NCBI GenBank assembly: GCA_025617745.1
Contig: CM046857.1
Location: 30,562,514-30,626,513 of the forward strand
Length of the DNA stretch: 64,000 bases
Reading direction: 5' to 3'
Origin: Heliocidaris erythrogramma
Lineage: Eukaryota > Echinodermata > Echinoidea > Camarodonta > Echinometridae
Shown piece after piece: positions 31,801-44,115 of the stretch. Each line of letters begins with the position of its first letter. Position 1 is the first letter of the stretch. Position numbers and translations under genes: made by a program. The notes beneath the pieces are model-generated. The model ran no database searches and was not told the DNA's origin. It saw only the letters and a list, made by a program, of their open reading frames with translations.

Positions 31801-34455
31801 AAGGATAATAATAATAACAATATTTAGAAAAAGTCAACGCACCCTTTCGGCAAAACCGGGGGTGCTTTCTGAGGGAGCGAAGCAACCGAGTATAGTGGCG
31901 GGTGTTACGATCTAGTGCTGTCTTTTTTTCCCCGGGGGGGGGGGGGGGGGGACTCAGTATATAGTGTGTTGTGAGTATGTGCCACCCAGAAGACTCCCAT
32001 TTTTACACTCAAATTTCCGTTCCAAAGCATATACCATTTTTCTTGTTGCGAAAAGAAGAGAGAAAACCGTTCCAAAGCACCGCTTTTTTTCTGCATTCCG
32101 TCGTTCCGGCCGTTCTGGCCCGCCCCGCCCCGGGAAGTTTCAAAGGCCTACATTGCATGCAGAGAGTTCTCTATCGCTGATCCAAGGGCGTCGCACCTAG
32201 GGTATAAGTAGGGCACACTGTGCCCCACTTTTCAAGTACTCCGAAAGTATCCCGTTTCATTTCTATAAGAAGTGCCCCTTTTCAACGCGGATAGGTATAA
32301 CCTCTCCTAAGACCACGTTTGTTCAAAATACGTATCACATATTGTTCAGTGTTTTATGAAGCTCATTTCCGCAGTGAGAACTTTTAAGGAGAGTAAATGT
32401 AAGATGAGTTTGATTTTATTTAATCATCTGGCAAATTTGCACTATTGTGCCTAATTATGTATGAATCTGAAATATCGATCTGCACACTAGCCACTATACG
32501 GTATAGTTTTATGAATAGAAACGTGTGAGATTTCATCAGCTGCGGTTTGATGTAAAGTACTGCTGCATATATTGCAGACTGATCTAGGAAACGGCAGAGG
32601 TAATAAAGCATTACATTTATTTTATAATGTTGCTCATAATGTTGTACGGTATTTCAGTTTTCTTCCTTTAATTAAGGTTTACATTATTTTCATGATTCGT
32701 ATATTTCACGCCAAAAAGGTTTGCATACAGACATGATAAACAAAGTTCAACAACATGCATGTGACACGAACATTATTATAAGTGCGAATTACGGTACAAC
32801 GTTGAGGTTAACTTTATATATTTTCATACTGACTGATAATGTGTTAAAGTAAGTATTTTTCAACGCGGTATCCATGCATCCGAGCCAGTGGTGTAGGCCT
32901 AGGAACGAAAAATACATGGAAATTTTTATTTTTCTATGATTTTGATTCTGATATCATTTGTTCGATATTGTAGTTTCAATAGTGACAGCGGGATCAAATT
33001 GTTCATAGTTATTTGTGAGCGAGCGAGCGAGCAAACATTTTGTCAACATTTCCTTTTCAATTACAGTTCTTGTACAGGTGAATTATCTATAACGCATGCA
33101 TGATATTTTGATTTATAATTATTGAATTCGATTTGTAGTCATAAGAACGGCATTTTTGTCTATTTGGGTCACGGTGGCGTTGGCGGTACTTGAAGGGGCA
33201 CAACAAACGCAAAAGAGAGAAAGAAAAAGAGGAGAAAATGAATAAAAAATATGATCATTATTAGATCATTCGCCCCCAAACCGCATGCATTGGAAATACA
33301 GATTTCTGATGGGTTTAACATGAAAAACAATTAAGGCTCGGTCGCTTTGCCTTCTCGCATATGTTGCTCCAAGATATCGTAATTTCGCGCCCCAGTATAA
33401 GATATAGTTTATAAATAACGTTTCTCGTTGAAATTCTCGTTGCTTTGCTCGCTATTATACCATGTGAAGTTTCATCAGCCTCTTGTTGAATATTGTGCCC
33501 CCAATAAAGGATATTAGTGTATAAAATAGCATTTGCAAATGAACATTTGAAATGAACTTAAACTTTCGGTTGTCTTGCTAAATTCCTCGACAATTTCTCC
33601 AGGATGACCGTTAATTTTGGGCCCCATTCGAGCAAAAAGTGATTAGCAAACCGATTATCAATGCTTAAACTTCAAATCTCTATATACCCCTTTTTCATTG
33701 TAGTTATTATTTTTTTCTTACAACTCAAACGTTAATGCTTTTTATTTTGCTGCAGCTTATAATGATCGAATATGTTTCTGCACTTTGTTTCGTTGTAAAA
33801 TATTTTTACATTGTTAATTGCACAATTGTTACTTTGAAAATGGAAATGAAATGAAATAAAAGCTAAATCTATAAATCTAAAAAAACAACAACAAACAAAC
33901 TCGTAGAGCGACGGATGTTCCTTTGCATAACAGCTCTTTCATTTCTATGATTTTCATTTCAATATTAATTAGTAACATCGGTATTCAACGAGTATAAAGT
34001 TATTGCAAGCTAAGTGAAGCGAGCGTGCTAGACTTTGGGCCAGGTTTCCTTGCTTTTGGACAGTGCAATTATATTGATTCTTATGTTTGAAGATACATGT
34101 ACAATGTATTTCATACGTATTTCAAATTATAAGATACGCCGTTCAATTTTTCTCTCGTGGGCTTTACCTGTTTCGAGATGTCCCCTTCTCATCATTCTTC
34201 TCCGTTTTGGGAGGTCGGATTGCAGAACATTCCGTCGAGCAGATTGCAAATTTCTCTCTTTAATTTTTAAAGTTTGCATTTATTAATATGTTTTATTGGT
34301 TGGAAATTGGTCGGGGGGGGGGGGGGCACACTGTCCCTTACCCTCCAAATACGCTAGTGTCCAATTGGTATGATAGGGTCAAAACAATTTCTCTTGACTT
34401 GTAATTGTAATTTAATTCTACCACCAGAGTCAGCTCAACTCATTATCAGGTCAAC
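31801..34455. other. intergenic upstream of the dehydrogenase, no gene
   Basis: Poly(G) runs lie at about 31935 and 34313, and GAGC tetramers at about 33015. The stretch 32200-32290 resembles the decayed CCCCTTT minisatellite at 62640-63510. No clear promoter element was identified ahead of 34456. Confidence 0.55.
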
Positions 34456-34580
34456 ATGGATCTTGTGGATATTTATCAGCTTGTTTTGTACCCTATGGTG
34501 ATAGCAGCAGGCCTACTCATCTGGAAAATTATTGAGAACCATGTAAGGAAACCGTACATAGATGACATTACAAAAGACAA
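34456..34580 (+). CDS. SDR exon 1 (membrane anchor)
   Basis: MDLVDIYQLVLYPMVIAAG and onward; one hydrophobic helix, then HVRKPYIDDITKDK. It ends in phase 2 at GTGAGT. Confidence 0.9.
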
Positions 34581-37500
34581 GTGAGTGTGACTCTCTATTA
34601 TTGATTAACATTTATTATAAAATGGTGAAGTATAGATCCTAATCAAATGATTGGTTGAGAACGTACACGTGATCAGGCATTTATATTGCCTAACACGAAA
34701 TTTTGCTGCTGACCGGTCATTAGGAGAGTTTATAAAACGGGTTCAAGAATGTAGCCATCCTGATTGGTCAAATAACACCACGTGACCGTGCAAAAAAGTA
34801 CTAATGCACGGCAAAAAGGTACTAACGCACAGCTGAGCTGCGCGTACGCGTACCTCTGGTGCGTGCAAAGCACGGGGATTACATGCGCGCACTGAAACGC
34901 GCATGACTTTTGTTGGCTGCGCTTATGTGATGTCATCCAGGAAAGCAAATAGCAGCCTCCATGACTGTGCGACTCTTGGCGTTTCTATGGGGTTCGTAAC
35001 CATTCTTATAGACTTCATAATCATATTGGCGACCCGTTTTATAAAACTATTAATACATGGTTGTGGGTTCGTGCGTTAGTGCGATCCGGCAACACAAAGG
35101 TTTTTATCGTGGTGTACTATACGCACGAGGCGCAAGCCGAGTGTGTTGGACACCACGATAAAAATCTGCGTGTTGCCAGATCGCACCAACGCACTCCCAA
35201 CCATGTATTAATAGTATAATAGTGATAATGACCGGTTATCCTAGTAAGTCACTTCGATCGTGTGCACATTTAATAGATGGCTCATTAACAAGCGGGTGCA
35301 TCACGGCGCATTTTTGTTTTTAAGGACTTTCAGTGCGCGCACTCAGACTTGCGTTACGGCTTAAGTACATTTCATGTTTTGTGCAATTCTCAAATGGTTA
35401 TGATTCTGTTAGAGATGAGGGTGATTTATCAAAAGACAAGGATCCACCTCAACATTTTATCAAACAAATAATACACATCATAATGTTCGGGCGTAAGTAT
35501 AAATATCAACTCTCGATAACTTCGAAACAGTCCAACACCCCCTGCTATCGCCTCGTGTGCATCAGACTGTTCAAAGTTACCTCGTGATAATCCATACTAA
35601 CGCCCCACTGATGTGTATTATACTACTAGCACTACAAGAGCTAGTCTTTTATTTCTTGTTAATTCCTATATCAGACATAAGCCTAACTTCATGCCAATAT
35701 AGTCCATGTAATTGTGCGAATTGTGAGGAAATGCAGTGTTCACAGTATTATTTTGTTTTATTTTTATTTATAACCCTTGAACTATATCTTCATGGTGTGA
35801 TTTCCTTTAGGGCATAGACATTATGGAAGATTGCTTCGTCTCAACATCTCTAAACATAAACAATCAACTACACTTTTAAAGAAAGACAGAAGCACAAACA
35901 GTAAAATGACGTAATGAAAGAGTGTAAAACGAACTTGGGCCTACGAGGAGACATGTATGTCAGTTATATCGACATTTTCCACCGGGCGTTGTAGGTGCCC
36001 TTTTGGGCGATGACCCCCCCCCCCCCCCCCCCTTCCCCTCCACTTTGTAAAACGTGGCCGCCACTGCATGAAAGTGGAATTGCAAGTCATCCTTTAGAGT
36101 CCGGCTCATTTATTTTGAAATGGAAATCAATTCTATCTCGTTTCCATTATTTTCTTCTCGTCCACAAGATATGTATTTATTACTGGATGTGATACGGGAC
36201 TCGGCAACAGGCTCGTCAAGCAACTCGATGCAAAGGGTGTTCATGTGATAGCCGCGTGTTTGACAGACTCAGGTCGCATCGAACTTGACCAAACTACTTC
36301 CGATGGGGTCACGACATTGCTGCTTGATGTGACTGAACATGAAAGTATCATCGAAGTATATGAACGAGTCAAGAGGATCATTCCACATGAGTCGGGTATC
36401 ACTTACTTTGGTGATACGACACATATTCCGGCGACGATTGCTCCGCGGTCAATATCCTTCACTGACCGAATTCTTGCCTTCAACCCGAGACTAAATACTA
36501 TACCCTAACCTGAAACCCAAATGCCTCCCCTAACTCTAACTCTCTGTCTTTGACGAAAGCCCGGAGAAATCGTCGCAGGAGCATTTGTCGGAGCCATCCT
36601 TGTGTTTGGCTATAATGCAAGTCACAGAACAATAGACCTGTTTACTAATGTATTTCAATTTATGCATGTTTCTCTCCAGAATCCTTAGTTACCAACTATT
36701 TGGTGCACCTGCTATGCATAATGGCGTCTCTATAGATGGAATCCATTTTGCATACATTATTTGTTGCTATGTCGGGAAAGCCTCTGGCAAGCTTTCGAGT
36801 CGTCAAGAGAAACTTTTGTTCAAAAAGTATGCATAAAATTAGTAAACAGGTCTATTTTCGGAAAACCTTTTTTTTAAGTTAAGTAAAAGTATAGCTATTA
36901 AAACCAAAAACCCAAAACCTCAAACAAACAAAGGACAATTTCCACTTCTGATTTTGAATACTCTCTCCTTAGATGTTAGGTCTCATGTTTTTATTTGAAA
37001 ATACAATAAACGTACATTCGTAACATCAAACAGTACGATAATGTGTTTTTTTTATAAATCATCTTTTCAGCACTATGGGGTGTAGTAAACAACGCTGGAA
37101 TATGCGTTCCTACTGGTTACGTAGAGTGGAGTAGACGTGATGACTATGAGAAAGTAATGGCAGTCAACCTATTCGGTGCTATCGACGTCACGCTGACATT
37201 TCTACCGCTTCTTAAGAAAAGCAGCGGTCGGTTGGTGAACGTTACGAGCTGTGCTGGCCGCGTAGCCACAATATCAGGGGGATATTGTGAGTCCAAGTTT
37301 GCTTTGGAAGCATTTTCAGATGTGATTCGGTAATGACGGCTACCATTAATAGCGTGATTTTCCCCCTCTCTCCCTTCCTCTCATGTACATTCAAGCAAAT
37401 TTATGATGGTCCAATACATTTTTTTAAATACATATACATAATTATGCAATATAACTTTAGTCTAGTTGATGTGTTCGATATAGATATGAATGTTATATGG

Positions 37501-38352
37501 CCAGGGTCTCGTCAACCGTACCCCATAGAATGATTTAATTAGTCATTCAAGGCAGTGTATATGGTCATTAGCTTTAGGATTTTTATGGCAAATGAAAGAT
37601 TATCAAGATGTAAACATTCGGTCTACTATTTCTTTAATATTTTCATTTCACTTATTTCTAGGAGGGAACGCAGGCTCTTTGGATACCGATATCATGTCGG
37701 TATAATCGAGCCCGGGTTCATTGCTACCAAATTGACATCAAAGGAGTTCATTACTCAAACGGTAGAGGGCGCTTGGAAACGGTTGACAAAAGAGGAGAGA
37801 GAAGATTTTCCCGAAATATTGATGCATAGATGTAAGTTTGAATGTAGTTTGAATAGGACCAGATCATTACATGATTTATTAGATGATGATAAGTTTCATT
37901 ACCATTCTGGTTTTTATCATGATCAATAACATTATGATTATATCTATTAAATCTATTCAATCATCCAAAGAATCATCATCATCATTAAACATAAGAAAGT
38001 AGTAACTTGAGCAAGACCAGTGGCGTTGTGCTAACCTTTACAAATAACAGGATTTCAAGGGCTGCGTGAAGATGATGAAAATGAACATGGTCGAATATCA
38101 TGTTAATTTATATAAAATGCTTTATTATCTCTCTACTCCTATTCCCTTGATCTCCTGGTAGACATTGAAAAGTCGAACAAGCTCATGGGTTTCTTCGCAT
38201 CAAAAGACGTCACACAAGTCACGAATGCCATGGAGCACGCCCTCTTTGCCATATGGCCGAAAACCAGATACAGCGTAGGATGGGATGCCAAGTTACTATG
38301 GATACCGTCATCTTACATGCCTTCCTGGATTATTGATGCAATATATTGTTAA
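34456..38352 (+). CDS. short-chain dehydrogenase/reductase, RDH/17-beta-HSD6-like
   Basis: This gene encodes an NAD(P)-dependent oxidoreductase of the SDR9C-type group (RDH5/7/16, DHRS9, HSD17B6), whose members act on retinol or steroids at the ER membrane. Five exons join in frame: 34456-34580, 36169-36395, 37071-37329, 37662-37831 and 38162-38352, giving 972 bases and 323 residues against about 317 usual. Residues 4-26 form an N-terminal anchor. TGCDTGLG (47-54) is the cofactor loop, NNAG is at 124-127, and catalytic Asn150, Ser177, Tyr189 and Lys193 are in place (YCESK). The C-terminus, YSVGWDAKLLWIP, is typical. All splice sites are GT-AG. The start AACATGG has A at -3 and G at +4. The substrate cannot be told from sequence. 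The gene looks intact. Confidence 0.95.
34724..35046. mobile_element. foldback bounded by TTTATAAAACGGGT, SDR intron 1
   Basis: GAGTTTATAAAACGGGTTC (34724-34742) and GACCCGTTTTATAAAACT (35030-35047) are inverted. The middle has no coding capacity. It directly abuts the next palindrome. Confidence 0.6.
35046..35215. mobile_element. 170-bp palindrome, SDR intron 1
   Basis: ACTATTAATACATGGTTG and its near-exact inverse end a hairpin with ~75-base arms. The inner pairs include TTTTTATCGTGGTGT with ACACCACGATAAAAA and CCGGCAACAC with GTGTTGCCAG. Confidence 0.85.
36169..36395 (+). CDS. SDR exon 2 (cofactor-binding part)
   Basis: KYVFITGCDTGLGNRLVKQL opens the Rossmann fold. LLDVTEHESI holds the conserved Asp after beta-4. 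The acceptor is CCACAAG and the donor GTATCA. Read-through beyond 36395 gives only an unrelated tail. Confidence 0.93.
36631..36856. mobile_element. AATAGACCTGTTTAC MITE copy 1, SDR intron 2
   Basis: It starts AATAGACCTGTTTACTAA and ends TTAGTAAACAGGTCTATT, so the inverted ends are perfect over 18 bases. A second family member lies at 61910-62145. Confidence 0.9.
37071..37329 (+). CDS. SDR exon 3 (active site)
   Basis: ALWGVVNNAG to EAFSDVI, with Asn150, Ser177, Tyr189 and Lys193. The acceptor is ATCTTTTCAG and the donor GTAATG. Confidence 0.94.
37662..37831 (+). CDS. SDR exon 4
   Basis: Reads RRERRLFGYRYHVGIIEPGF and onward to PEILMHR. EPG is the usual turn after beta-6. The acceptor is TTATTTCTAG and the donor GTAAGT. 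Confidence 0.93.
38162..38352 (+). CDS. SDR exon 5 and stop
   Basis: YIEKSNKLMGFFASKD to WIIDAIYC and TAA. It contains PKTRYSVGWDAKLLWIP, the substrate-side tail of the RDH group. The acceptor is CTCCTGGTAG. Confidence 0.93.
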
Positions 38353-41300
38353 CTCATCACTTTGGAAGCTATTATTACAAAAAATGAATTATTTGCTTCA
38401 TTGTAAAAAAGGCGCAACAGGTGCCATTCTATCTGTCATGCAGTGAAGTATTGAGGCTTGGAGATGAACTAGATTGTTGTCTCTTTGGAAACTTTTATTT
38501 TGTGTAGAAAGGGAGGTTGGAGATAATGTTGTCTTCTTTAGTTACAATTTGTGTTTGGTATTTGGAAATCGTGTGTAGCCCCAGTTTAAGTAAGGGGTGT
38601 GTCCGAGTTAGGTTTTTAATGCCATGATCAGAAAGTAGTTCTGAGGCATTTGACGCAGAGAGAGGTATTTGGAACACATAATTATGGGGAAAGAATGTTT
38701 CTGGGTTCACCCTTTTGTTGGTGGTATATTTTTGGAAATTGATATTGATTTCGAATACTATAGGGTGGAGGGATATCAGTTTTGGTGATTGGGTCCTAAA
38801 TGAGATTGGTGAAATTTGGGGGGTAATTCGGCACGAAGAGCTATAGGGTGTTGGTTAAAGTTTAGCCGAAGCAGTCCTGGCAAGACAGGGACATGTAAGT
38901 TGATTTTTCTAATTCGTTATTTAGCAGTTTATTGAGTTGAGGTGTGTTTGAGAAATACTTTAATTACCCTGAAGATGTAGTGAGCAATATAAGTGAGGTT
39001 TCATGCAGTGATTTAGTAGTTGATGAAAATTTAAAGGGGTAATTATCTGGTTGAAAATTGAATAATTGTATATAGTTATATTGTATACAGATTCTATTTG
39101 TAGAAAAGTTAGTGAATAAAAGAGAGATTAATTTTTCTTGTTGAATTAATGATACAAGTATTGAGTTGTGGGATTATCTTTAGATTCTAGTGTTGTTAAA
39201 TTTGCGGTCAGATACAGAAATTTGTGTAAAGAAACATAGTTGTGAGATATTTTTTATGGGATTTATAAGTTGCATCAGTGATATTTAAGGTTTCAATTTA
39301 TATAATATAGTTGAAAACGTGATTATTAATCTCGTTTTCATGCAAGGTCCTGTTGGTAGGGACGAGTTACCGTCCGCTGCCAGTATAGCTGGGGGAAGGC
39401 GATCATAGTTTGTAGCCAAGGAGTGACCGACCAAGGGTGCAAATCTGTTATTCTATCACTGTTTATATAAAAAGACTTTGAATAAGTAATGCTGTATATG
39501 AGAATTTATTTATAGTTGAATGGGAAATAAGATTCAGTAGTTTTCTGTAGAAGACTTGAGATACAAGTTACTTTTTCAATTGATGAGACGATCTTCATAG
39601 ATAGGTATATATTTTTGACTTAGTACCTTCACTCGATAGAACAAAGGTTAGGTTTGGAGATTGATTTCTTTAGCTGACCATTTACAGGATGGTTTGGCTA
39701 GAGAATGATGTATTGTACAGATAACTATTTATGAATGCCTTTGATTGGCCTTTTGCACGATGGTTTAATGGTTGAATGGTATAAGCAGGGGCGTATCCAG
39801 GGGGGGCGCAACAGGCGCGCCCCCCTAATGGCCGTCGTAAAAAAAAAAAACTAGCAAAAAAAAAAAATCCTCATACCAATTGAAAATATTGTTCATTAAA
39901 TAGGCTTCAAAATTAGTCACATATAGCACTATTTTGCATCTCAGCCCTTCTTCAGAAGCAAAAATTTTCCAAAGACCCCTCCCCCATGACGACGATCAAT
40001 AATTGATGGCGCCCCCCCCCCCCTATTGGGAAATCCTGGATACCCCACTGTATAAGGATGTGTTGGGAGGTAGAGTTCAAAATTGAAGATGGCATACTCA
40101 AATAGTTAATACCTGGGTGACACACAGTTGTTTTCATTGTTCTTATGATGCTTTCTATTTGGCTGTTCTTCGCAATTTTTTTCCTGTTTGTTTATCGAAT
40201 AATTCTTCTAATACTCACCAGTATAGCCAAGACTAAGACAGATAGCAAATATTTTTTTTCTAAAACGCAAAGGCATTAGTCTGTAAAGATGATAATTACC
40301 ACACTTACTTGCATACGCTTGGAAATGAAGAAAGAGGCTGTTAAGCCTGTCTCACCTGAGGCGTCAATTCGATTGCGTCATTACCTGCGCTAATTGAGCC
40401 TGTGAAGGCAATGAACCCATACGCCAGTTATGACAAGTATTGTTTGCACTGTTCATTTTGCAATCACTTTTTTAACGATATCACTCTTTCATGATGTGCA
40501 AAAGACCGTACTGACGCGTTCCTTACGTCACCAAATGACACCTCGTGTGAGCAGGGTACTATAGGCCTTCCAGTATGGGTAATTTTGAATACTACATTTG
40601 CTACAAAACAGTCCAATATCTTTTGATACATTCTGGTGAATAATAATATTGTACAGTTTGTGGCAAGAAGCATGAAAAAGAAAATTATATAGGAGAGCCA
40701 TAAACTCTACAGTAACTGTAAAGAAAACTGTGTATCGATGTAAAGTAAAGTTTCTCATAAACTGAAATTGTTTCCTTAGTATATCCAGTTCAAGTTCAAG
40801 TTAAAGATCAGTTTATTCAATATCAATAAAAATATACGTATATATAAAACAAAAACAATACAAGGCCATTCCTTAACAATCACATATTTGTACAGAAATA
40901 CAGAATACAGATGTAGATTACAATACACTGAATTAAGGGTATATGCCATAAAAGACCAAGACCGTCTCAATGGGGGTTGGAATGAGTGACCAAAAGGAGA
41001 TCTAAATATTTGAGTACATGTATATGCACACACTTAGAAATAAAGGTACAATTTTGCACCCTACAAATGCAACAATGGCAGCACCTTTTTTGGTGCAACT
41101 TTGCACCCTAAGAAGCTTTTTGCACCTTTAAGGGTGCAGTTAGCTACAATTTGCACCCTTAACGGTGTGTACGGATTGCGTACGGATTCTGTGCGCAAGC
41201 GAAGATGGAAAGTGTGGGGTATGTGGTATCAATCAGGCAGAACCCTTGAACCACATGCACGCTTGATAAACTTGAGACTGGTTATCGAATCTCATTTTCA

Positions 41301-42028
41301 TCTTATAAGCAACTACATGTATAATTATGTTCCTATTCAGTTGAATTCCACTGTATACTTTTATACCAATCTAAGTGGACGACAATCTCGGATTCAGTTT
41401 GGGTGCGTCCATGCCACTTCTTTCCTGCATCAATTTGCCATATTTGATCAGATTCCATAATTATACGGTGTGAGATCTCATACCGAATATCTTACATCGT
41501 ATAGACAGCTTGTCACTGCGCTTCCATACGGTGTGGGATATCATGTTGTAATGGGAATGCGGGATGTGAGATCTCTCATCACTTGGATGACATAAATCAA
41601 GTCACACGAAGAGAACTTTATGTTTCTCTCGTAGTTTCAAAACTTTCAGTTATCTTGTAGTTTCAGACTGTATGAACGGACTTGTACTTTCGAAACTTTA
41701 AGATTACTTGTAGTTCCAGAATAACAAGCGAGCTTGTGGTTAACGCCGAAACCACGAGCAGCGGGGGTCCTCCTCGTAGTTACGGACCGTGTGGACAGAA
41801 TAAACTTTAAGTTTAGCTATCTCATTGTTAACGATGACCTTTCTGCTCATGTTAAATGACTAACGCTCGACTTGTAGTTGCAGAACAACGAGCTTCGTTG
41901 TTTTGGGCCCGTGTGAACCCTCGTCGTTGTTAGTGAGCCTTTGTTTCGCTAACTTAAAGTTTCGAAACTACAAGTCCCGTTGAACGTAGCTTTTGAAACC
42001 TCACAAATTAAAAGCTTCTCGAATCATG
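38353..42028. other. intergenic, no gene recognised
   Basis: Polyadenylation-like AATAAA occurs near 39114. C/G runs occur around 39810-39830 and 40012. At 41055-41165 short palindromic modules of TTGCACCCT and AAGGGTGCA alternate. At 41600-42000 CTTGTAGTT and GAAACT pieces recur in both directions, a decayed inverted-repeat block. Confidence 0.6.
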
Positions 42029-42190
42029 AAAAGTGGCTCAGTGATAGAGCAGTTCTCTCGTAATTCAGAGGTCCTGACTTGTGTTCGATGTGCTTTAGTA
42101 AGACACCGGTCCTAAATTCACGCAAGAAGTCCCTTGGATAGGACTTCAAGTTGTAGCTTCCATGGCTTCTTGTCTACAGGCATCGATTTT
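42029..42190 (+). repeat. tRNA-derived SINE
   Basis: A tRNA-like head has box A (GGCTCAGTGATAGAGCAG), a loop CTCGTAA (Thr CGU type) and a box-B-like GTGTTCGATG. A SINE body follows (CACCGGTCCTAAATTC, GGCTTCTTGTCTACAGG). The T-arm pairs poorly, so it is not a working tRNA. Confidence 0.65.
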
Positions 42191-42222
42191 TCAGTAGCTG
42201 GGTAAATTCAATATAATACTAT

Positions 42223-42325
42223 CATCATCATCGTATACCACCACCCAACATCATCATCATCGGCATCACCACCACATCATTATCACCACCATCATCATCA
42301 TCGTCGTCGACATAATCATCATCAA
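42223..42325. repeat. (ATC)n-type trinucleotide block
   Basis: Mixed ATC, ACC and GTC triplets, imperfect. Confidence 0.9.
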
Positions 42326-42523
42326 TAACTGGTATGGACGCGTAGTGATTCGTGTAAAAGGAACCCAGTCAACCCTGAGTTTGGGTTTGTGAAGGAATGC
42401 GATCCTTTGTCACAATTGCCGCGCCTTTCATTGGTTTGTGAAACCTTTGTGCAATGGTGGGTTCTATTCAGTCGCTTACAAAAGGCGACAGAGAGCTAGA
42501 ATGAGAAAGAATGAAAAATGAAC

Positions 42524-42528
42524 GAGAC

Positions 42529-42559
<31 letters not shown>

Positions 42560-42574
42560 AGGGGGGGGGGGGGG
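42524..42574. repeat. (AG)n followed by poly(G)
   Basis: AG dinucleotides run directly into about 14 G. The Arg-Glu-rich frame across it is an artefact of the repeat. Confidence 0.95.
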
Positions 42575-43279
42575 TGATGACGAATACAGCTTGGTGTTTC
42601 TATTATGTCGTATTTTCTTTTTCTATACGCATGGAGCTGAACGACATCATCTGCTCTATTCGCTTGGTGTGTTTGCGGTCTATTCTCTGCCTAAGTGTAT
42701 TGCGGTGTTGGATAATCTTAGTCTAGTATTTACTCCGTCTAATCCATCCTATAATCCAAACTTGTGCCAGCAAACTTCTTTTAGTGATGCATTCGGGATA
42801 TCCCTTAGTGTACACGTAGTTCCTTTTGCCACACGCGTTATACGATGTCTGCACAGGTAGCAATAACGATGGATGATCCCTAAAGGATTATCGTGGCAAA
42901 TTATCAATATCACCGTGATTTAACGTAAGTATCATCCGTGTTTCGATGATTCTCTCATGATCAATTCTTAGAGTTTTAATTAGTAAAACGAAGATTGAGA
43001 CGACATGCACAGAGTATTAAAAACATCAACGTGCATTATAGGCCACTGATGAATAAATTAATGTCTTAGTTCTTACATGTCATCTTCACTGTTCAGATCT
43101 GTCAATGTTACATTATATCTAACGTTTTTGTCATTACTCATTATTATGTGACATGTGTGTGATTGATTATGCTAACGAATATCTCGAGAGAGTAGACGAG
43201 TAAGTTGGCATAATATGCGCCCTATAGGCCTAACGTACATGTGTGTATATTTGGTTATACAAAGAGAATTCTTGCACGA
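42575..43279. other. no gene recognised
   Basis: Unique-looking sequence with short open frames only. Confidence 0.5.
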
Positions 43280-43326
<47 letters not shown>

Positions 43327-43335
43327 CATATATAT
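43280..43335. repeat. (TA)n microsatellite
   Basis: About 25 TA dinucleotides with a few G or C interruptions at the right end. Confidence 0.95.
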
Positions 43336-43707
43336 CGTCTGCATATGGACAGTGCGAATAAACATAATGCTGTATTTACAGCAATAATATTGATCTATGG
43401 GTTGATAATGTTACGTGAAGTTAGCCTACAATACGATATAGGAGTTATCAGAGAAAGCAGCAGCAAACGTACATTACGTCCTAGATGGACTGCTAACGTT
43501 AGACAAAGACCAAATCGTAGATTGTAATTACAAGCTGTATTATATTTATAGTCAGGATAGTGGCGTAGCTCTTTCGGAATTGGTTATGGGGATGGGGGCA
43601 CTGGTCTAGTGTTATCAAAGTTAATGAACATGCGAGGGAACGAAGCGACCTATAGCTGAGAACCGGTGTGAGAGAGGTCGGACAATTCGTATGCTGGTAT
43701 GGTTTGC

Positions 43708-43709
<2 letters not shown>

Positions 43710-43750
<41 letters not shown>

Positions 43751-43752
43751 TT
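43710..43752. repeat. (CT)n(AT)n compound microsatellite
   Basis: About 14 CT then about 6 AT. Confidence 0.95.
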
Positions 43753-43822
43753 ATTTATATTGCTATTATTCCCTCTCCATCTTTCTCTTTCTCTGACTCT
43801 CTTCCCCAATTGTATTTTGGTA

Positions 43823-44115
43823 GGTGTCGTGGTATAGTGGAGTCACTTGACTCTCAATCCAAGGGTTGAGTGTTCGAAACTCAGCCCGGCACTAGTGTCT
43901 TTTGGCAAGACATTAATCCACATTTTGCCACTCTCCACCCAGGTGTAGTAAATGGGTACCTGGCAGGATTTATTCCTTGAAATGCACTAGCGCTGATTAC
44001 GGCTGCCGGAGCTAAAGCCAGGATAATAATATCCAAACCCTTTGGAAGCGCATAGAGACGTATGTATCATAACGTGTTATGCGCTATACAAGAACGGAAT
44101 ATTATTTTTGCCATT
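43823..44115 (+). mobile_element. full-length tRNA-derived SINE
   Basis: The head (43823-43893) is tRNA-Glu-like: box A GTGGTATAGTGG, anticodon loop CTCTCAA, box B TGTTCGAAAC and matching GTGTCG/CGGCAC ends. The body is CAAGACATTAATCCACATTT, CACCCAGGTG, ATGGGTACCTGGCAGG, then GCCAGGATAATAATAT. The tail is GCGCTATACAAGAACGGAAT with ATTATTTTT. RNA polymerase III would start it from the head. No clear target duplication was found. Confidence 0.85.

Noticed and set aside
36396-36508. Tail of a 87-codon open frame after SDR exon 2
   Set aside because: The frame runs past a splice donor into intron sequence; the family alignment continues at 37071.
42511-42726. Arg-Glu-rich protein
   Set aside because: The frame is created by the (AG)n microsatellite and poly(G).
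43621-43809. Arg-Glu-rich and Tyr-Ile-rich frame
   Set aside because: It comes from the (CT)n(AT)n tract.
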